Assembly (NCBI GenBank): GCA_034429695.1
Contig: DAOUGC010000222.1
Span: 1 to 22,460, forward strand
Reading direction: 5' to 3'
Source of the DNA: DAOUGC01 sp034429695
Lineage (GTDB): Bacteria; Chloroflexota; Anaerolineae; Anaerolineales; Anaerolineaceae
Length of the DNA: 22,460 bases
Below are positions 1 to 7,643 of the stretch, piece by piece. Each line of letters opens with the position of its first letter. The first letter of the stretch is position 1. The notes under the pieces are model-generated. The model was not told the origin of the DNA. It saw nothing but the letters and a program-made list of their open reading frames with translations, and did not search any database. The translations under genes and the position numbers were made by a program.

Positions 1-336
1 GGTTGCAGCCAGATCCACCGTCGCCTGGGGTGCAAGCGTCACCGTTGGCGTGGCTAAAAGATCCACCGTTGGGGTGGCCAGTGCGGCAAGCGGCAGCGCC
101 GGGGTGATGAAAGACACCAGCACCAGCTCCGCCAGCCCCATCAAGGACACCAACACCACCATGGTGAGCGCCGATGCAAACCGGCGCTGCGCAATGTCGC
201 GCTCAATACCAAAGGTGGAATTGCGCCATTCCTGCCATGCCAGCAGCAATTTGCGCAAATAGATCACACCCACCGCCCCCAACAGTACGTAGATCCAGAT
301 CTCGTATTGTTTTAAGAATTGAAGTATGGCTTCCAT
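1..336 (-). CDS. Membrane-anchored protein of unknown function, N-terminal part (runs off left edge)
   Basis: An open minus-strand frame begins with ATG at 334-336 and is still open at base 1 (112 codons seen, no stop). The first residues are MEAILQFLKQYEIWIYVLLG. Two hydrophobic segments are visible, at about residues 12-32 and 54-80, separated by a charged stretch with WQEWRNSTFGIERD near residue 40. The second segment leads into an Ala/Thr/Pro/Val-rich tail with three degenerate eight-residue units (ATPTVDLL, ATPTVTLA, PQATVDLA). Thr/Pro-rich tails of this kind often act as extracytoplasmic spacers before a distal domain, which would lie outside the window. I do not recognise the family. 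It lies 60 nt downstream of the purine phosphorylase on the same strand and may be its last operon partner. There is no strong Shine-Dalgarno sequence before the ATG. Confidence 0.6.
   Translation of the reverse strand, partial: MEAILQFLKQYEIWIYVLLGAVGVIYLRKLLLAWQEWRNSTFGIERDIAQRRFASALTMVVLVSLMGLAELVLVSFITPALPLAALATPTVDLLATPTVTLAPQATVDLAAT
11..79. repeat. 24-bp-period coding repeat in the Thr/Pro linker
   Basis: Degenerate direct repeats have a 24-nt period: CACCGTTGGCGTGGC at 40-54 recurs with one mismatch at 64-78, and AGATCCACCGT at 11-21 recurs exactly at 59-69, two periods away. The repeats are in frame and encode the eight-residue Ala-Thr-Pro-Thr-Val units of the left-edge protein. They may continue beyond the window. 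Confidence 0.55.
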
Positions 337-355
337 GACTGGAGACTGGGTGACA

Positions 356-390
356 TCCGAACAGGCTGCCTGAAAGACAACCTGTTCGGA
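356..390 (-). terminator. Hairpin after the purine phosphorylase, no U-tract
   Basis: A perfect 10-bp inverted repeat (TCCGAACAGG at 356-365, CCTGTTCGGA at 381-390) encloses a 15-nt loop. It lies just after the purine phosphorylase stop and ends about 20 nt before the start of the left-edge gene. No T-run follows on either strand, so it is not a classical intrinsic terminator. It may slow transcription, protect a processed 3' end, or act as an operator for the downstream gene. Confidence 0.35.
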
Positions 391-396
391 GCTGAT

Positions 397-1239
397 TTAT
401 AATGACAACCGGGGCAGGATGTTAAGGATCAGATTACGCAGCGTGGGAACAATCACCTTGCCGGCTTCCAGAACTTCCTCATGAGTGGTGATGGTGCTTC
501 CATCCAGATTGGCTTTGTTGCTCACACCGGAGAAGCCCAGCACCCGCATACCGCCGTGGCGCGCGACGATGACTTCGGGCACAGTGGACATACCCACCGC
601 GTCAGCGCCAGCCATGCGCAGGAAACGCAGGTCCGCCGGGGTTTCAAAAGATGGACCCGCCAGACCAACATAAACGCCCTCGCGCAGGTTAATCTTTTGT
701 TCAACCGCCACCTGACGCGCAAGTTGGATGAAGTCGCGGTCATAGGCCTGGCTCATGTCAGGGAAGCGCTCGCCCAGCTCCTGATAATTCGGTCCGCGCA
801 GCGGATTGGGACCTGCCATGCCAAGGAAGGAGAGGTGATCGGTGATCAGCATCACATCGCCCGGAACATAATCAGGGTTGATTGCTCCCGCGGCATTGGT
901 CACAACCATGGCTTTCACACCCAGGCGCTGCATCACGCGCACCGGCAGGGTGACCTGATCCATGCCATAACCTTCGTAGTAATGAACACGCCCCTGCAAG
1001 ACCATCACGGTTTTGCCGCCCAGCCTGCCGACCACCAGTTGACCCGCGTGACCCACCACCGTGGATTGTGCCCAGTGAGGGATCTCGCCATACGGAATGG
1101 TTACGGCATCACTGACTTCATTCGCCAGATCACCCAGGCCTGTGCCCAGGATCATCCCGATTTGCGGCATTTCTTTCAGGTGCTTTCGCACAGCCTCCGC
1201 AGTCTGATCCATTTGCTCCAAAGTTAAAAACTGATCCAT
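397..1239 (-). CDS. punA: Purine-nucleoside phosphorylase (trimeric PNP/MTAP family)
   Basis: Cleaves purine (deoxy)nucleosides with phosphate to free base plus (deoxy)ribose-1-phosphate in cytoplasmic purine salvage. The 280-residue length fits the family. Visible motifs are ILGTGLG (30-36, phosphate loop), H64, and R84, H86 and Y88 in QGRVHYYEG. FETPAD carries E199, and M217 and S240-N241 complete the base pocket. These align closely with human PNP H64, R84, H86, Y88, E201, M219 and N243. The Glu and Asn favour inosine/guanosine over adenosine (family knowledge). A TTG start at 1251 is possible, but ATG at 1239 is preferred because GGAGG lies 4-5 nt before it and the TTG would overlap that site. 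It is the last enzyme gene of the lspA-rluD-ltaE series, but a 155-nt gap with a good -10 suggests its own promoter. Confidence 0.92.
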   Translation of the reverse strand: MDQFLTLEQMDQTAEAVRKHLKEMPQIGMILGTGLGDLANEVSDAVTIPYGEIPHWAQSTVVGHAGQLVVGRLGGKTVMVLQGRVHYYEGYGMDQVTLPVRVMQRLGVKAMVVTNAAGAINPDYVPGDVMLITDHLSFLGMAGPNPLRGPNYQELGERFPDMSQAYDRDFIQLARQVAVEQKINLREGVYVGLAGPSFETPADLRFLRMAGADAVGMSTVPEVIVARHGGMRVLGFSGVSNKANLDGSTITTHEEVLEAGKVIVPTLRNLILNILPRLSL

Positions 1240-1381
1240 GATACCTCCCAATCCATGTTCAAATCCCGGCGCGCCCGTCGTCGTTGATATCCATTGCTAT
1301 CCATATGAAGGGTTTCAGGCAAGCATCTGGCATGCAACTTACACAGCTCACAGGCAAATCCACCGGTAATGGTTGTTTAAG

Positions 1382-1387
1382 ATTATA
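1382..1387 (-). promoter_or_regulatory. Candidate extended -10 for the purine phosphorylase
   Basis: The minus strand reads TGTTATAATC, an exact TATAAT preceded by TGT, which is the extended -10 pattern. I see no good -35 (that region would lie in the 3' end of the threonine aldolase gene), but an extended -10 can compensate. Transcription from here would give a leader of about 135 nt before ATG 1239. I do not recognise a riboswitch in that leader. Confidence 0.45.
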
Positions 1388-1394
1388 ACAGATG

Positions 1395-2438
1395 TTAAAA
1401 AGCAAGCGCTTTTGAGAAGGCATCCAATGTTCGCTGCACACCTTCATCATCCACCTGATAATGCAAAACCATGCGGAAGCGCCGATCACCCACCGCGCCA
1501 ACCAATACCCCATGATCCTTCAGCCGCGCAGCCACTTCTTTGGCGTTCACGGCAACATCAGCAGAAAGCGTGGCAAACACCATGTTTGTGGGCGGGCAGT
1601 CATTGTCTGGGGTAATCCCCTGCAGATGTTTTAACCCTTGCGCCAGTTCGTATGCCCTCCGGTGATCATCCGCCAGGCGGTCCACCATTTGCTCCAAAGC
1701 GACGATACCTGCCGCAGCCAGCACACCCGCCTGGCGCATCCCCCCACCAAGCTGCTTGCGGATGCGGCGCGCGCGGAAAATGAAATCACTGTTGCCGCAC
1801 AACACCGAACCCACAGGCGCACCCAGTCCTTTTGAAAGACAGAAGGTCACAGAATCAGCATGGCGCACCAGTTCCTGCGCCGCAACCCCAAGCGCAACGG
1901 CGGCGTTAAACAGGCGCGCACCATCAATATGCAGCTTCATACCGTTAGCATGCGACAGTTCAGCCACCTGGCGGGTGTATTCCACCCCCAGCACGGCTCC
2001 ACCACAGCGGTTTTGCGTGTTTTCCAGCACCACCAGCTTAGAAACCGGATGATGCACGTCATCTGGCCTCACCGCAGCGCGGATATCCTCCAGGCGCAGC
2101 GTACCGTCTGCTTGATTTTGCAGGGTATGCGGCATCACCGCACCTAGCGCCGCCACCCCACCCCCCTCAAAAAGGAAGGTATGACCCAGGTGACCCATGA
2201 TCACCTCGTCACTGCGGCCGCAATGCGCCATGATGCCTATCAGGTTCCCCATTGTCCCGGACGGAACCAGCAAGCCGGCTTCCATACCCATGCGGTCGGC
2301 GGCCATGCTCTGCAGGCGGTTAATGGTGGGGTCCTCACCCATCACGTCATCCCCAACCTCAGCCCTGGCCATGGCTTCCCGCATTGCCTGGGTGGGATGG
2401 GTGACGGTGTCTGAACGCAGGTCAACGTAACCGGTCAT
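1395..2438 (-). CDS. ltaE: Low-specificity L-threonine aldolase
   Basis: A PLP enzyme of fold type I that splits L-threonine or L-allo-threonine into glycine and acetaldehyde. It is cytoplasmic and may also act on other beta-hydroxy amino acids. The 347 residues match the family length. Landmarks are the N-terminal DLRSDTVTHPT, VPSGTMGN at 58-65, LGHTFLFEGGG with the PLP-stacking histidine near 86, HIDGARLFNA with D172 and R175, and FCLSKGLGAPVGS with the Schiff-base lysine K203. The start is supported by GGAG nine nt upstream of ATG 2436-2438. It is 68 nt downstream of rluD, with no obvious promoter or terminator in the gap, so co-transcription from lspA is likely. Its metabolic role here could be glycine supply or threonine catabolism. 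Confidence 0.93.
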   Translation of the reverse strand: MTGYVDLRSDTVTHPTQAMREAMARAEVGDDVMGEDPTINRLQSMAADRMGMEAGLLVPSGTMGNLIGIMAHCGRSDEVIMGHLGHTFLFEGGGVAALGAVMPHTLQNQADGTLRLEDIRAAVRPDDVHHPVSKLVVLENTQNRCGGAVLGVEYTRQVAELSHANGMKLHIDGARLFNAAVALGVAAQELVRHADSVTFCLSKGLGAPVGSVLCGNSDFIFRARRIRKQLGGGMRQAGVLAAAGIVALEQMVDRLADDHRRAYELAQGLKHLQGITPDNDCPPTNMVFATLSADVAVNAKEVAARLKDHGVLVGAVGDRRFRMVLHYQVDDEGVQRTLDAFSKALAF

Positions 2439-2506
2439 GATCTTTTTCTCCTGTACGATGGATGTGGGAAAAATGAGATGATGGCAGTGAGGGAATAGCT
2501 GAAGCC

Positions 2507-3424
2507 TTACCTGTTTAGTTCATCCAGTACGCGCTGTAAATCTTCCGGTAAAGGCGCTTCAAATGTGCGCGCCTGGGTTTCACCCGGCAGCACAATGCTG
2601 ATGCGCTGTGCATGCAGGAAATGGCGCTGGATCTCCAGCGTGGGCTTTCTGTGACCGTAAAGGGTGTCACCCACAATGGGACAACCCAGAAAAGCCATGT
2701 GAAGCCGTATTTGATGTGTACGGCCAGTAAAAGGGTGACATTCCACCAGTGTGTGTTGATTGAAACGCTGTTCGGTAAAGTATTCGGTCACGGCTTCGCG
2801 GCCCTTGCCAGGCGGAACGACTGCCATGCGCTTGCGATGCGCGCTGTCGCGGTCAATGGGGGCCTCCACCCTTCCACTCGGGGTGGGCGGAGCGCCGTCC
2901 ACCAATGCGCGGTAGATCTTTTTCACTTTGCGTTGTTTGAACTGATTTTGCAACCACTGATGTGCCCGGTCGTTTTTTGCCAGCAGGATCAATCCGGAGG
3001 TATCCTTATCCAGCCGGTGCACCACACCCGGGCGCTGCTCGCCGCCCACACCTTCCAGCTCGGGCGCATGCGCCAGTGCGGCATGTACCAGCGTACCGGT
3101 GCTGTGCCCAATGGATGGATGCACCACCATGCCGGCCGGTTTATTGATGATCATCAGATCATCGTTTTCAAAAACCACATCCAACGCGATCGCTTCAGGG
3201 GTCAGGTTCGAAGGCGCCACCGGCGGAATCGAAATTTCCACCACCTGACCATCTTCCACCATGACGCCGCTTTTCCCGGCGGTTTTTCCGTTTACCGTCA
3301 CCCGGCCATCTGCGATCAAATCCTGCAGGCGTGAGCGCGTGAATTCCGGCAGGCAGGTCACCAGGTATTTATCCAGCCGCTGCGGGTCACCCTGCAGGAC
3401 AAAACGCTGGAGCGTATCAGCCAT
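2507..3424 (-). CDS. rluD: RluD-family 23S rRNA pseudouridine synthase
   Basis: Isomerises uridine to pseudouridine in large-subunit rRNA. From the preferred start it has 305 residues. An S4-like RNA-binding domain spans about residues 16-62 (RLDKYL...TRSRLQDLIADG). The catalytic domain follows, with NKPAGMVVHP at 94-103 and the signature HRLDKDTSGL, whose D139 is the expected catalytic aspartate; GRTHQIRLH comes later. The frame stays open for another 77 codons upstream, but that stretch lies inside lspA in another frame. ATG 3424 is chosen because GGAGAGG precedes it at good spacing and the protein then begins just before the S4 domain. The start overlaps the lspA stop by 8 nt, implying translational coupling. 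The lspA-rluD pairing is widespread in bacteria. The exact target uridines cannot be read from the sequence. Confidence 0.92.
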   Translation of the reverse strand: MADTLQRFVLQGDPQRLDKYLVTCLPEFTRSRLQDLIADGRVTVNGKTAGKSGVMVEDGQVVEISIPPVAPSNLTPEAIALDVVFENDDLMIINKPAGMVVHPSIGHSTGTLVHAALAHAPELEGVGGEQRPGVVHRLDKDTSGLILLAKNDRAHQWLQNQFKQRKVKKIYRALVDGAPPTPSGRVEAPIDRDSAHRKRMAVVPPGKGREAVTEYFTEQRFNQHTLVECHPFTGRTHQIRLHMAFLGCPIVGDTLYGHRKPTLEIQRHFLHAQRISIVLPGETQARTFEAPLPEDLQRVLDELNR

Positions 3425-4034
3425 TACCGTCATCCTCTCCACCGGTGTCACCTGCGGCCACTTCCAAAGTTGAATTCCCCTGCGGCGGGTACGGGGTATC
3501 GGCCGCTTCGGCGGCTTCCTGCATCTTTCGGTCGGCGATCGCCTTTCGTTCTTGAATGAACAACCCCAGCAGTAAAACTGCAACACCCACCGTGATGGAT
3601 GAATCGGCGATGTTGAATACCGGGAAATTGCCAACCGAAATAAAATCAAGCACATGACCCAGGGTCACACGGTCAATCAAATTTCCAATGGCTCCACCAA
3701 GCTGCATGGATAAAGCCAGGCGAACCACCCTGTCATTGGACGAGATCTGCGGATAGTAGTAAATAATGGCAGCCGACACCAGTACAGCCGTGATGGCAAA
3801 AAGCGTGTTGCGGTCCTGAAACATACCCAGCGCAACCCCGGTGTTGTACCAGTGAACCACGCGTGCATATGGCGACAGCCAATCCCACGGCGCCCACATT
3901 TCACCCAGATCCAGGTTGGTTCGTACCAGATATTTGGTTATCTGATCCGGAACGATGATGATCAGCGCCACCCCGAATAAAAATAAATACGACTTGATTT
4001 TCTCCCGTATCGATTGGCTCAAAACGCCCTCCAC
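3417..4034 (-). CDS. lspA: Lipoprotein signal peptidase II
   Basis: An integral-membrane aspartyl protease that removes the signal peptide from diacylglyceryl-modified prolipoproteins. The 205 residues contain four hydrophobic segments (about 16-30, 60-72, 76-94, 140-160). Motifs are PDQITKYLV near 29, NTGVALGMF at 64, GNLIDRV at 117, and the catalytic aspartates D130 (HVLDF) and D144 (FNIADSS). About 40 C-terminal residues beyond the core are Glu/Asp/Gly-rich and probably disordered. The start is uncertain. GTG at 4032-4034 is preceded by a G-run, but TTG at 4020-4022 has GGAGG five nt upstream and is an attractive alternative four codons in. A TAAAAT at 4050-4055 could be its -10. A client is encoded in this window: the LSAC lipoprotein at 14571-15632. 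Confidence 0.94.
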   Translation of the reverse strand: MEGVLSQSIREKIKSYLFLFGVALIIIVPDQITKYLVRTNLDLGEMWAPWDWLSPYARVVHWYNTGVALGMFQDRNTLFAITAVLVSAAIIYYYPQISSNDRVVRLALSMQLGGAIGNLIDRVTLGHVLDFISVGNFPVFNIADSSITVGVAVLLLGLFIQERKAIADRKMQEAAEAADTPYPPQGNSTLEVAAGDTGGEDDGNG

Positions 4035-4069
4035 TATGTTTATCCCCCCATTTTAACCGATAAATGAAA

Positions 4070-4126
4070 AAACAAACCCTGCACAGGGAGCCTGTTGGCA
4101 TGCTGCTCACCTGGCAGGGTTTGTTT
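4070..4126 (-). terminator. Intrinsic terminator of ileS
   Basis: A perfect 13-bp inverted repeat (AAACAAACCCTGC at 4070-4082, its complement at 4114-4126) encloses a 31-nt loop that can fold internally (ACAGG with CCTGT). On the minus strand the second arm runs into TTTGTTTTTTC. It begins 15 nt after the ileS stop and separates ileS from the lspA operon. Confidence 0.8.
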
Positions 4127-4141
4127 GGAATGTAATCAGGG

Positions 4142-7100
4142 TCAGCTCTTTTGCAGAGCCATCTTCACCTTTTCACCGTCAAACTCATCCTCAACACTGG
4201 CTGCGCCGTCAGGCGCTGCACCAGCGATCAGTTCCACCGCCAGCGTCTCTGCACAAATGTATTCGCGGAAAGACTTGACCGCCCGCTCCAGACCGGTTGT
4301 GGCTGCGTAATACACTTTAATGCGATCCGCGATATCAAATCCGGCGGACTTGCGCAGATCCTGTACGCGGCGTACAAACTCGCGCGCCAGCCCTTCCTGC
4401 ACCAGATCATCGGTCAATTCGGTAACCAGGGCAGCCATGTATGCGCCTTCAGAGGCAACAGCAAAGCCGCTGCGAGCCTGGGCGCGCACTTCCACTTCTT
4501 CCGGCAGGATCGCCAGTGTTTCGCCGTTGACTGACACATCCACGCTTTCACCGTTGAGCAATTTCAGCGCGGCCTCGGCAGCCGGCAGCTCAAGCAGCGC
4601 CTTGCGAATGGCAGGGAAACGGCTGCCGTACTTTTGCCCCAGTTGTTTGGGCAGCGGGTTCAGGTTGTAGTCCACCGCTTCGCCGGCGGTATCCAGCGCA
4701 CGCACATGCTTGACGTTCAACTCGTCCTCAAGCAGCTCCGCATAGCGGGCAATAACGCCGCGTTCCTCTGCGGACCCCACCGAGAAAGCCACCTCAGCCA
4801 GTGGCTGGCGCACTTTGCGATTGGCTTTGTTGCGGGCAGCATGCCCAAGCGAAGCCAGGCGCATCACCAGCGCCATTTCACGGTTCAACGGCTCGTTGAT
4901 CACTTCCGCATCGTACTCACACCAGTCAGCCAGATGTACCGAGATGGGAGCATTCTCGTCCATGTTGCGCACCAGGTTCTGGTACATTTCCTCAGCAATG
5001 AAAGGCATGCTGGGCGCAAGTAATTTACTGAGTGTGGTGAGCGCTTCGTACAGGGTGGCATACGCCGCCTGTTTGTCCGAATCTGACTCGCTTTTCCAGA
5101 AGCGGCGGCGGGAACGGCGCAGATACCAGTTGGACAACTGATCCACAAACGTCTCGATGGGCCGTGTGGCGCCAAGCACATCATAGCTTTCGTAGGCGCG
5201 GGTTACATCACGTACCAGGGTGTGCAGCGCCGAACGCAGCCATTGATCCAACGGGCTGTACTCCACCTTTTGATCCCCGCCCGGCTTCCACCCATCCAGG
5301 TTGGCGTAGGTGACAAAGAAGGAATAGGTGTTCCACAACGTCAGGGTGAAGTTGCGCACCACCTCAGCCACCAGGTCGCTGGAGAAACGGCGTTCCTGTC
5401 CCGGAGGGCTGGCAGTGTACAGATACCAGCGCATGGCGTCGGCTCCGTTCTGATGGATCACATCCCACGGATTGACCACATTCCCACGCGACTTGGACAT
5501 CTTGCGGCCTTCGCCATCCAGGATAAGCCCAAGGCATAGCACGTTGCGGTAACATTCCTGCCCAAACAGCAGGGTGCTGATGGCGTGCAATGAATAGAAC
5601 CAGCCGCGCGTCTGATCCACAGCCTCGCAGATGTAATCGGCCGGGAAGTGTTGTTTAAAGCCTTCTTCATTTTCAAACGGGTAATGCCACTGTGCCACAG
5701 GCATGGAGCCCGAGTCGAACCATACATCGATCAACTCTGGTACACGCGTCATGGTTCCGCCACATTCAGCGCAGCGCAGGTGTACCTCATCCACATGCGG
5801 ACGATGCATATCCAGCCCGCTCAGATCCCGCCCGGCTTTTTCGGACAGTTCCTTCACCGAGCCAACGCACTCCTGGGTATGGCAGCTCTCACATTCCCAC
5901 ACGGGCAGGGGGGTGCCCCAGTAACGTTCGCGGCCCAGTGCCCAGTCGATGTTGTTTTCGAGCCAGTTGCCAAAGCGCCCGTTCTTGATGTGTCCCGGAT
6001 ACCAGTTGATGCGTTCGTTGAGTTCAACCAATTTATCCTTGTACTGGCTGGTGCGCACATACCAGGTTGGGCGGGCGTAATACAGCAGCGGCGTTGAACA
6101 GCGCCAGCAGAATGGGTAAGTATGTACATAGCGTCCGGCTTTGAAAAGCAAACCGCGGCTGTCCAGATCCTGCGTAATGAATGGATCTGCATCTTTGACA
6201 AACTTGCCGCTCCACGGGCGCACCTCATTGATAAACGTGCCATCCTCGGCAACTGTCATCAAGATCGGCAGATCCTCATCCAGCGCAACCTGCATGTCAT
6301 CCGCGCCAAACGCCGGGGCAATGTGCACCAGGCCGGTTCCGTCTTCAACAGTCACAAACTCACCCAGAACAACACGATGGGCGGGTTTCTCGGGCGGCAG
6401 GAAGGTAAACAACGGTTGATAACGTTTGCCCTTCAGTTGTTTCCCTTTGAAACGCTCCACAACCCTGACTTCTTCTTCACCAAACACCTTGGGCACCAAA
6501 GCCTCAGCCAGGATCAGCCGTTCGGTTCCACCCTCAGACAGCGCCCGTTCCACCTTGACGTAATCCACATCAACAGCAGCCGCAACAGCCACATTGGCGG
6601 GCAAAGTCCAGGGAGTGGTGGTCCACACCAGCAGTGAAGTGCCGGGTTCGTCCACCAGCGGCATGCGCACAAACACGGATGGATCTTCAGCCTCATCATA
6701 TCCCTGCGCCACTTCGTGGTCTGAAAGCGGCGTACCGCAACGCGGGCAGTAAGGCACCACTTTAAAACCCTGATAGAGCAGACCCTTATCCCACAGAGTC
6801 TTTAAGATCCACCATACTGATTCGATGTAATCGTTGGTATAGGTGACATACGCCTTTTTCAGGTCAACCCAGTACGCAATGCGCTCTGTCAGCGTTTCCC
6901 ATTCCTGAATATACGTGAAGGCGCTTTCACGGCACAGCTCGTTAAAACGGGCAATGCCGTAATCTTCAATTTGTTGTTTATTGGTGAAGCCCAATTTGCG
7001 CTCCACCTCAATCTCGACCGGCAAACCGTGCGTATCCCAACCACCCCAGCGCTGAACATGAAAACCGCGCATGGTTTTGTAGCGGGGGAACAGGTCCTTA

Positions 7101-7291
7101 AAGGCACGGGCAAGCACATGATGCACACCCGGCTTTCCATTGGCAGTGGGAGGACCCTCATAGAAGACATACTCCTGCCCACCTTCACGCTGCCGCATGG
7201 ACTTTTGAAAGACATCGTGGCTCTTCCAATAGCGCAGCACGCCTTCTTCCATCAGTGTCACATTAAGTCTGGATGAAACCGGTCGAAACAT
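4142..7291 (-). CDS. ileS: Isoleucyl-tRNA synthetase
   Basis: Class I synthetase charging tRNA-Ile, with an editing domain that clears Val-tRNA-Ile. It has 1049 residues. The Rossmann core begins with FYEGPPTANGKPGVHHV, where the canonical HIGH position reads GVHH (55-58). The CP1 editing domain carries TTTPWTLPAN and GTGLVHIAPAFGADD (318-332). The WYVRTS and ERYWGTPLPVWEC segments are present, and KMSKS is at 597-601. Cysteine pairs at 182/185, 395/398, 467/470 and 507/510 suggest zinc knuckles. The C-terminal half holds the anticodon-binding helical domain. Overall it resembles the eukaryote-like type 2 IleS group, which tends to be less sensitive to mupirocin (family knowledge, not tested here). 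The start is set by AGGAGG four nt before ATG 7291. A T-box leader controls it and a terminator follows directly. Confidence 0.97.
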   Translation of the reverse strand: MFRPVSSRLNVTLMEEGVLRYWKSHDVFQKSMRQREGGQEYVFYEGPPTANGKPGVHHVLARAFKDLFPRYKTMRGFHVQRWGGWDTHGLPVEIEVERKLGFTNKQQIEDYGIARFNELCRESAFTYIQEWETLTERIAYWVDLKKAYVTYTNDYIESVWWILKTLWDKGLLYQGFKVVPYCPRCGTPLSDHEVAQGYDEAEDPSVFVRMPLVDEPGTSLLVWTTTPWTLPANVAVAAAVDVDYVKVERALSEGGTERLILAEALVPKVFGEEEVRVVERFKGKQLKGKRYQPLFTFLPPEKPAHRVVLGEFVTVEDGTGLVHIAPAFGADDMQVALDEDLPILMTVAEDGTFINEVRPWSGKFVKDADPFITQDLDSRGLLFKAGRYVHTYPFCWRCSTPLLYYARPTWYVRTSQYKDKLVELNERINWYPGHIKNGRFGNWLENNIDWALGRERYWGTPLPVWECESCHTQECVGSVKELSEKAGRDLSGLDMHRPHVDEVHLRCAECGGTMTRVPELIDVWFDSGSMPVAQWHYPFENEEGFKQHFPADYICEAVDQTRGWFYSLHAISTLLFGQECYRNVLCLGLILDGEGRKMSKSRGNVVNPWDVIHQNGADAMRWYLYTASPPGQERRFSSDLVAEVVRNFTLTLWNTYSFFVTYANLDGWKPGGDQKVEYSPLDQWLRSALHTLVRDVTRAYESYDVLGATRPIETFVDQLSNWYLRRSRRRFWKSESDSDKQAAYATLYEALTTLSKLLAPSMPFIAEEMYQNLVRNMDENAPISVHLADWCEYDAEVINEPLNREMALVMRLASLGHAARNKANRKVRQPLAEVAFSVGSAEERGVIARYAELLEDELNVKHVRALDTAGEAVDYNLNPLPKQLGQKYGSRFPAIRKALLELPAAEAALKLLNGESVDVSVNGETLAILPEEVEVRAQARSGFAVASEGAYMAALVTELTDDLVQEGLAREFVRRVQDLRKSAGFDIADRIKVYYAATTGLERAVKSFREYICAETLAVELIAGAAPDGAASVEDEFDGEKVKMALQKS

Positions 7292-7359
7292 AAAACCTCC
7301 TGCGGTTGTATCGTAAGGCTCTCTTCTTCATCCTAAAGAGAAACATATTGCCTGATTAA

Positions 7360-7393
7360 AAACAAAAATCCCCATCCCAAATCAGGGACGAGG
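7360..7393 (-). terminator. Regulated terminator of the T-box
   Basis: On the minus strand CCTCGTCCC (7393-7385) pairs with GGGATGGGG (7378-7370), giving nine pairs including two G-U wobbles around a 6-nt loop. ATTTTTGTTTTT follows. The 5' arm overlaps the sequence needed for the antiterminator, giving the two mutually exclusive folds expected of a transcriptional T-box. Confidence 0.88.
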
Positions 7394-7636
7394 CTGAAAG
7401 ACTCGCGGTACCACCCTGCTTCCCACCCATTCGGTGGGCGCTCTTGTCCGGTACATCTGGTGTCAGATAGACCGTTGCCGCGGTAACGACTGGCAGGGCC
7501 GGCGCACTTACTTGCCCTAAGGCGTTCGGATTGCAGCTCCGGAAGGATTTTCAGTCTGCTCCACCGCCCCGGCTCTCACCATTCCCGGGTTCGCTGACGG
7601 CGCTTTACAGGCTTACTCTTTTCCATCATCGCTTTG
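7360..7636 (-). promoter_or_regulatory. T-box leader, isoleucine-specific, controlling ileS
   Basis: The minus-strand leader carries the T-box core AGGGTGGTACCGCG at 7404-7417. Upstream is a full stem I: an AGCGA...ATGGTG pair typical of the distal double T-loop, and a specifier loop reading GAAAATCC. The ATC triplet at 7546-7548 is an isoleucine codon, matching the gene downstream. The TGGT in the T-box bulge would pair with an ACCA tRNA 3' end. CGTCCCT after the T-box can pair with AGGG to form the antiterminator or can join the terminator. Expected behaviour is that uncharged tRNA-Ile stabilises antitermination and raises ileS expression. The 5' end fits the promoter at 7644-7672. The 68 nt between the terminator and the ileS ATG show nothing else. 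Confidence 0.93.
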
Positions 7637-7643
7637 TCAGCCC

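Noticed and set aside
481..1227. 248-codon plus-strand open frame opposite the purine phosphorylase gene
   Set aside because: Its product is rich in His/Gln/Arg with no recognisable domain, while the opposite strand encodes a fully conserved enzyme. It is a shadow frame.
1256..1275. GTTCAAATCCCGG resembling a tRNA T-arm
   Set aside because: The 5' side of the arm cannot pair and no D-arm or anticodon arm precedes it, so it is not a tRNA gene.
1398..1413. AAAAGC/GCTTTT hairpin followed by a T-rich stretch near the end of the threonine aldolase gene
   Set aside because: It lies mostly inside the coding sequence, its stem is short and A/T-rich, and the T-run is part of the arm, so it is too weak to call a terminator.
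2612..3334. 240-codon plus-strand frame opposite rluD
   Set aside because: No motif or ribosome-binding site, and the composition is typical of an antisense shadow; rluD is unambiguous.
3425..3655. 77-codon N-terminal extension of rluD
   Set aside because: It lies inside lspA in another frame, adds no S4-family sequence, and a well-placed ribosome-binding site marks ATG 3424.
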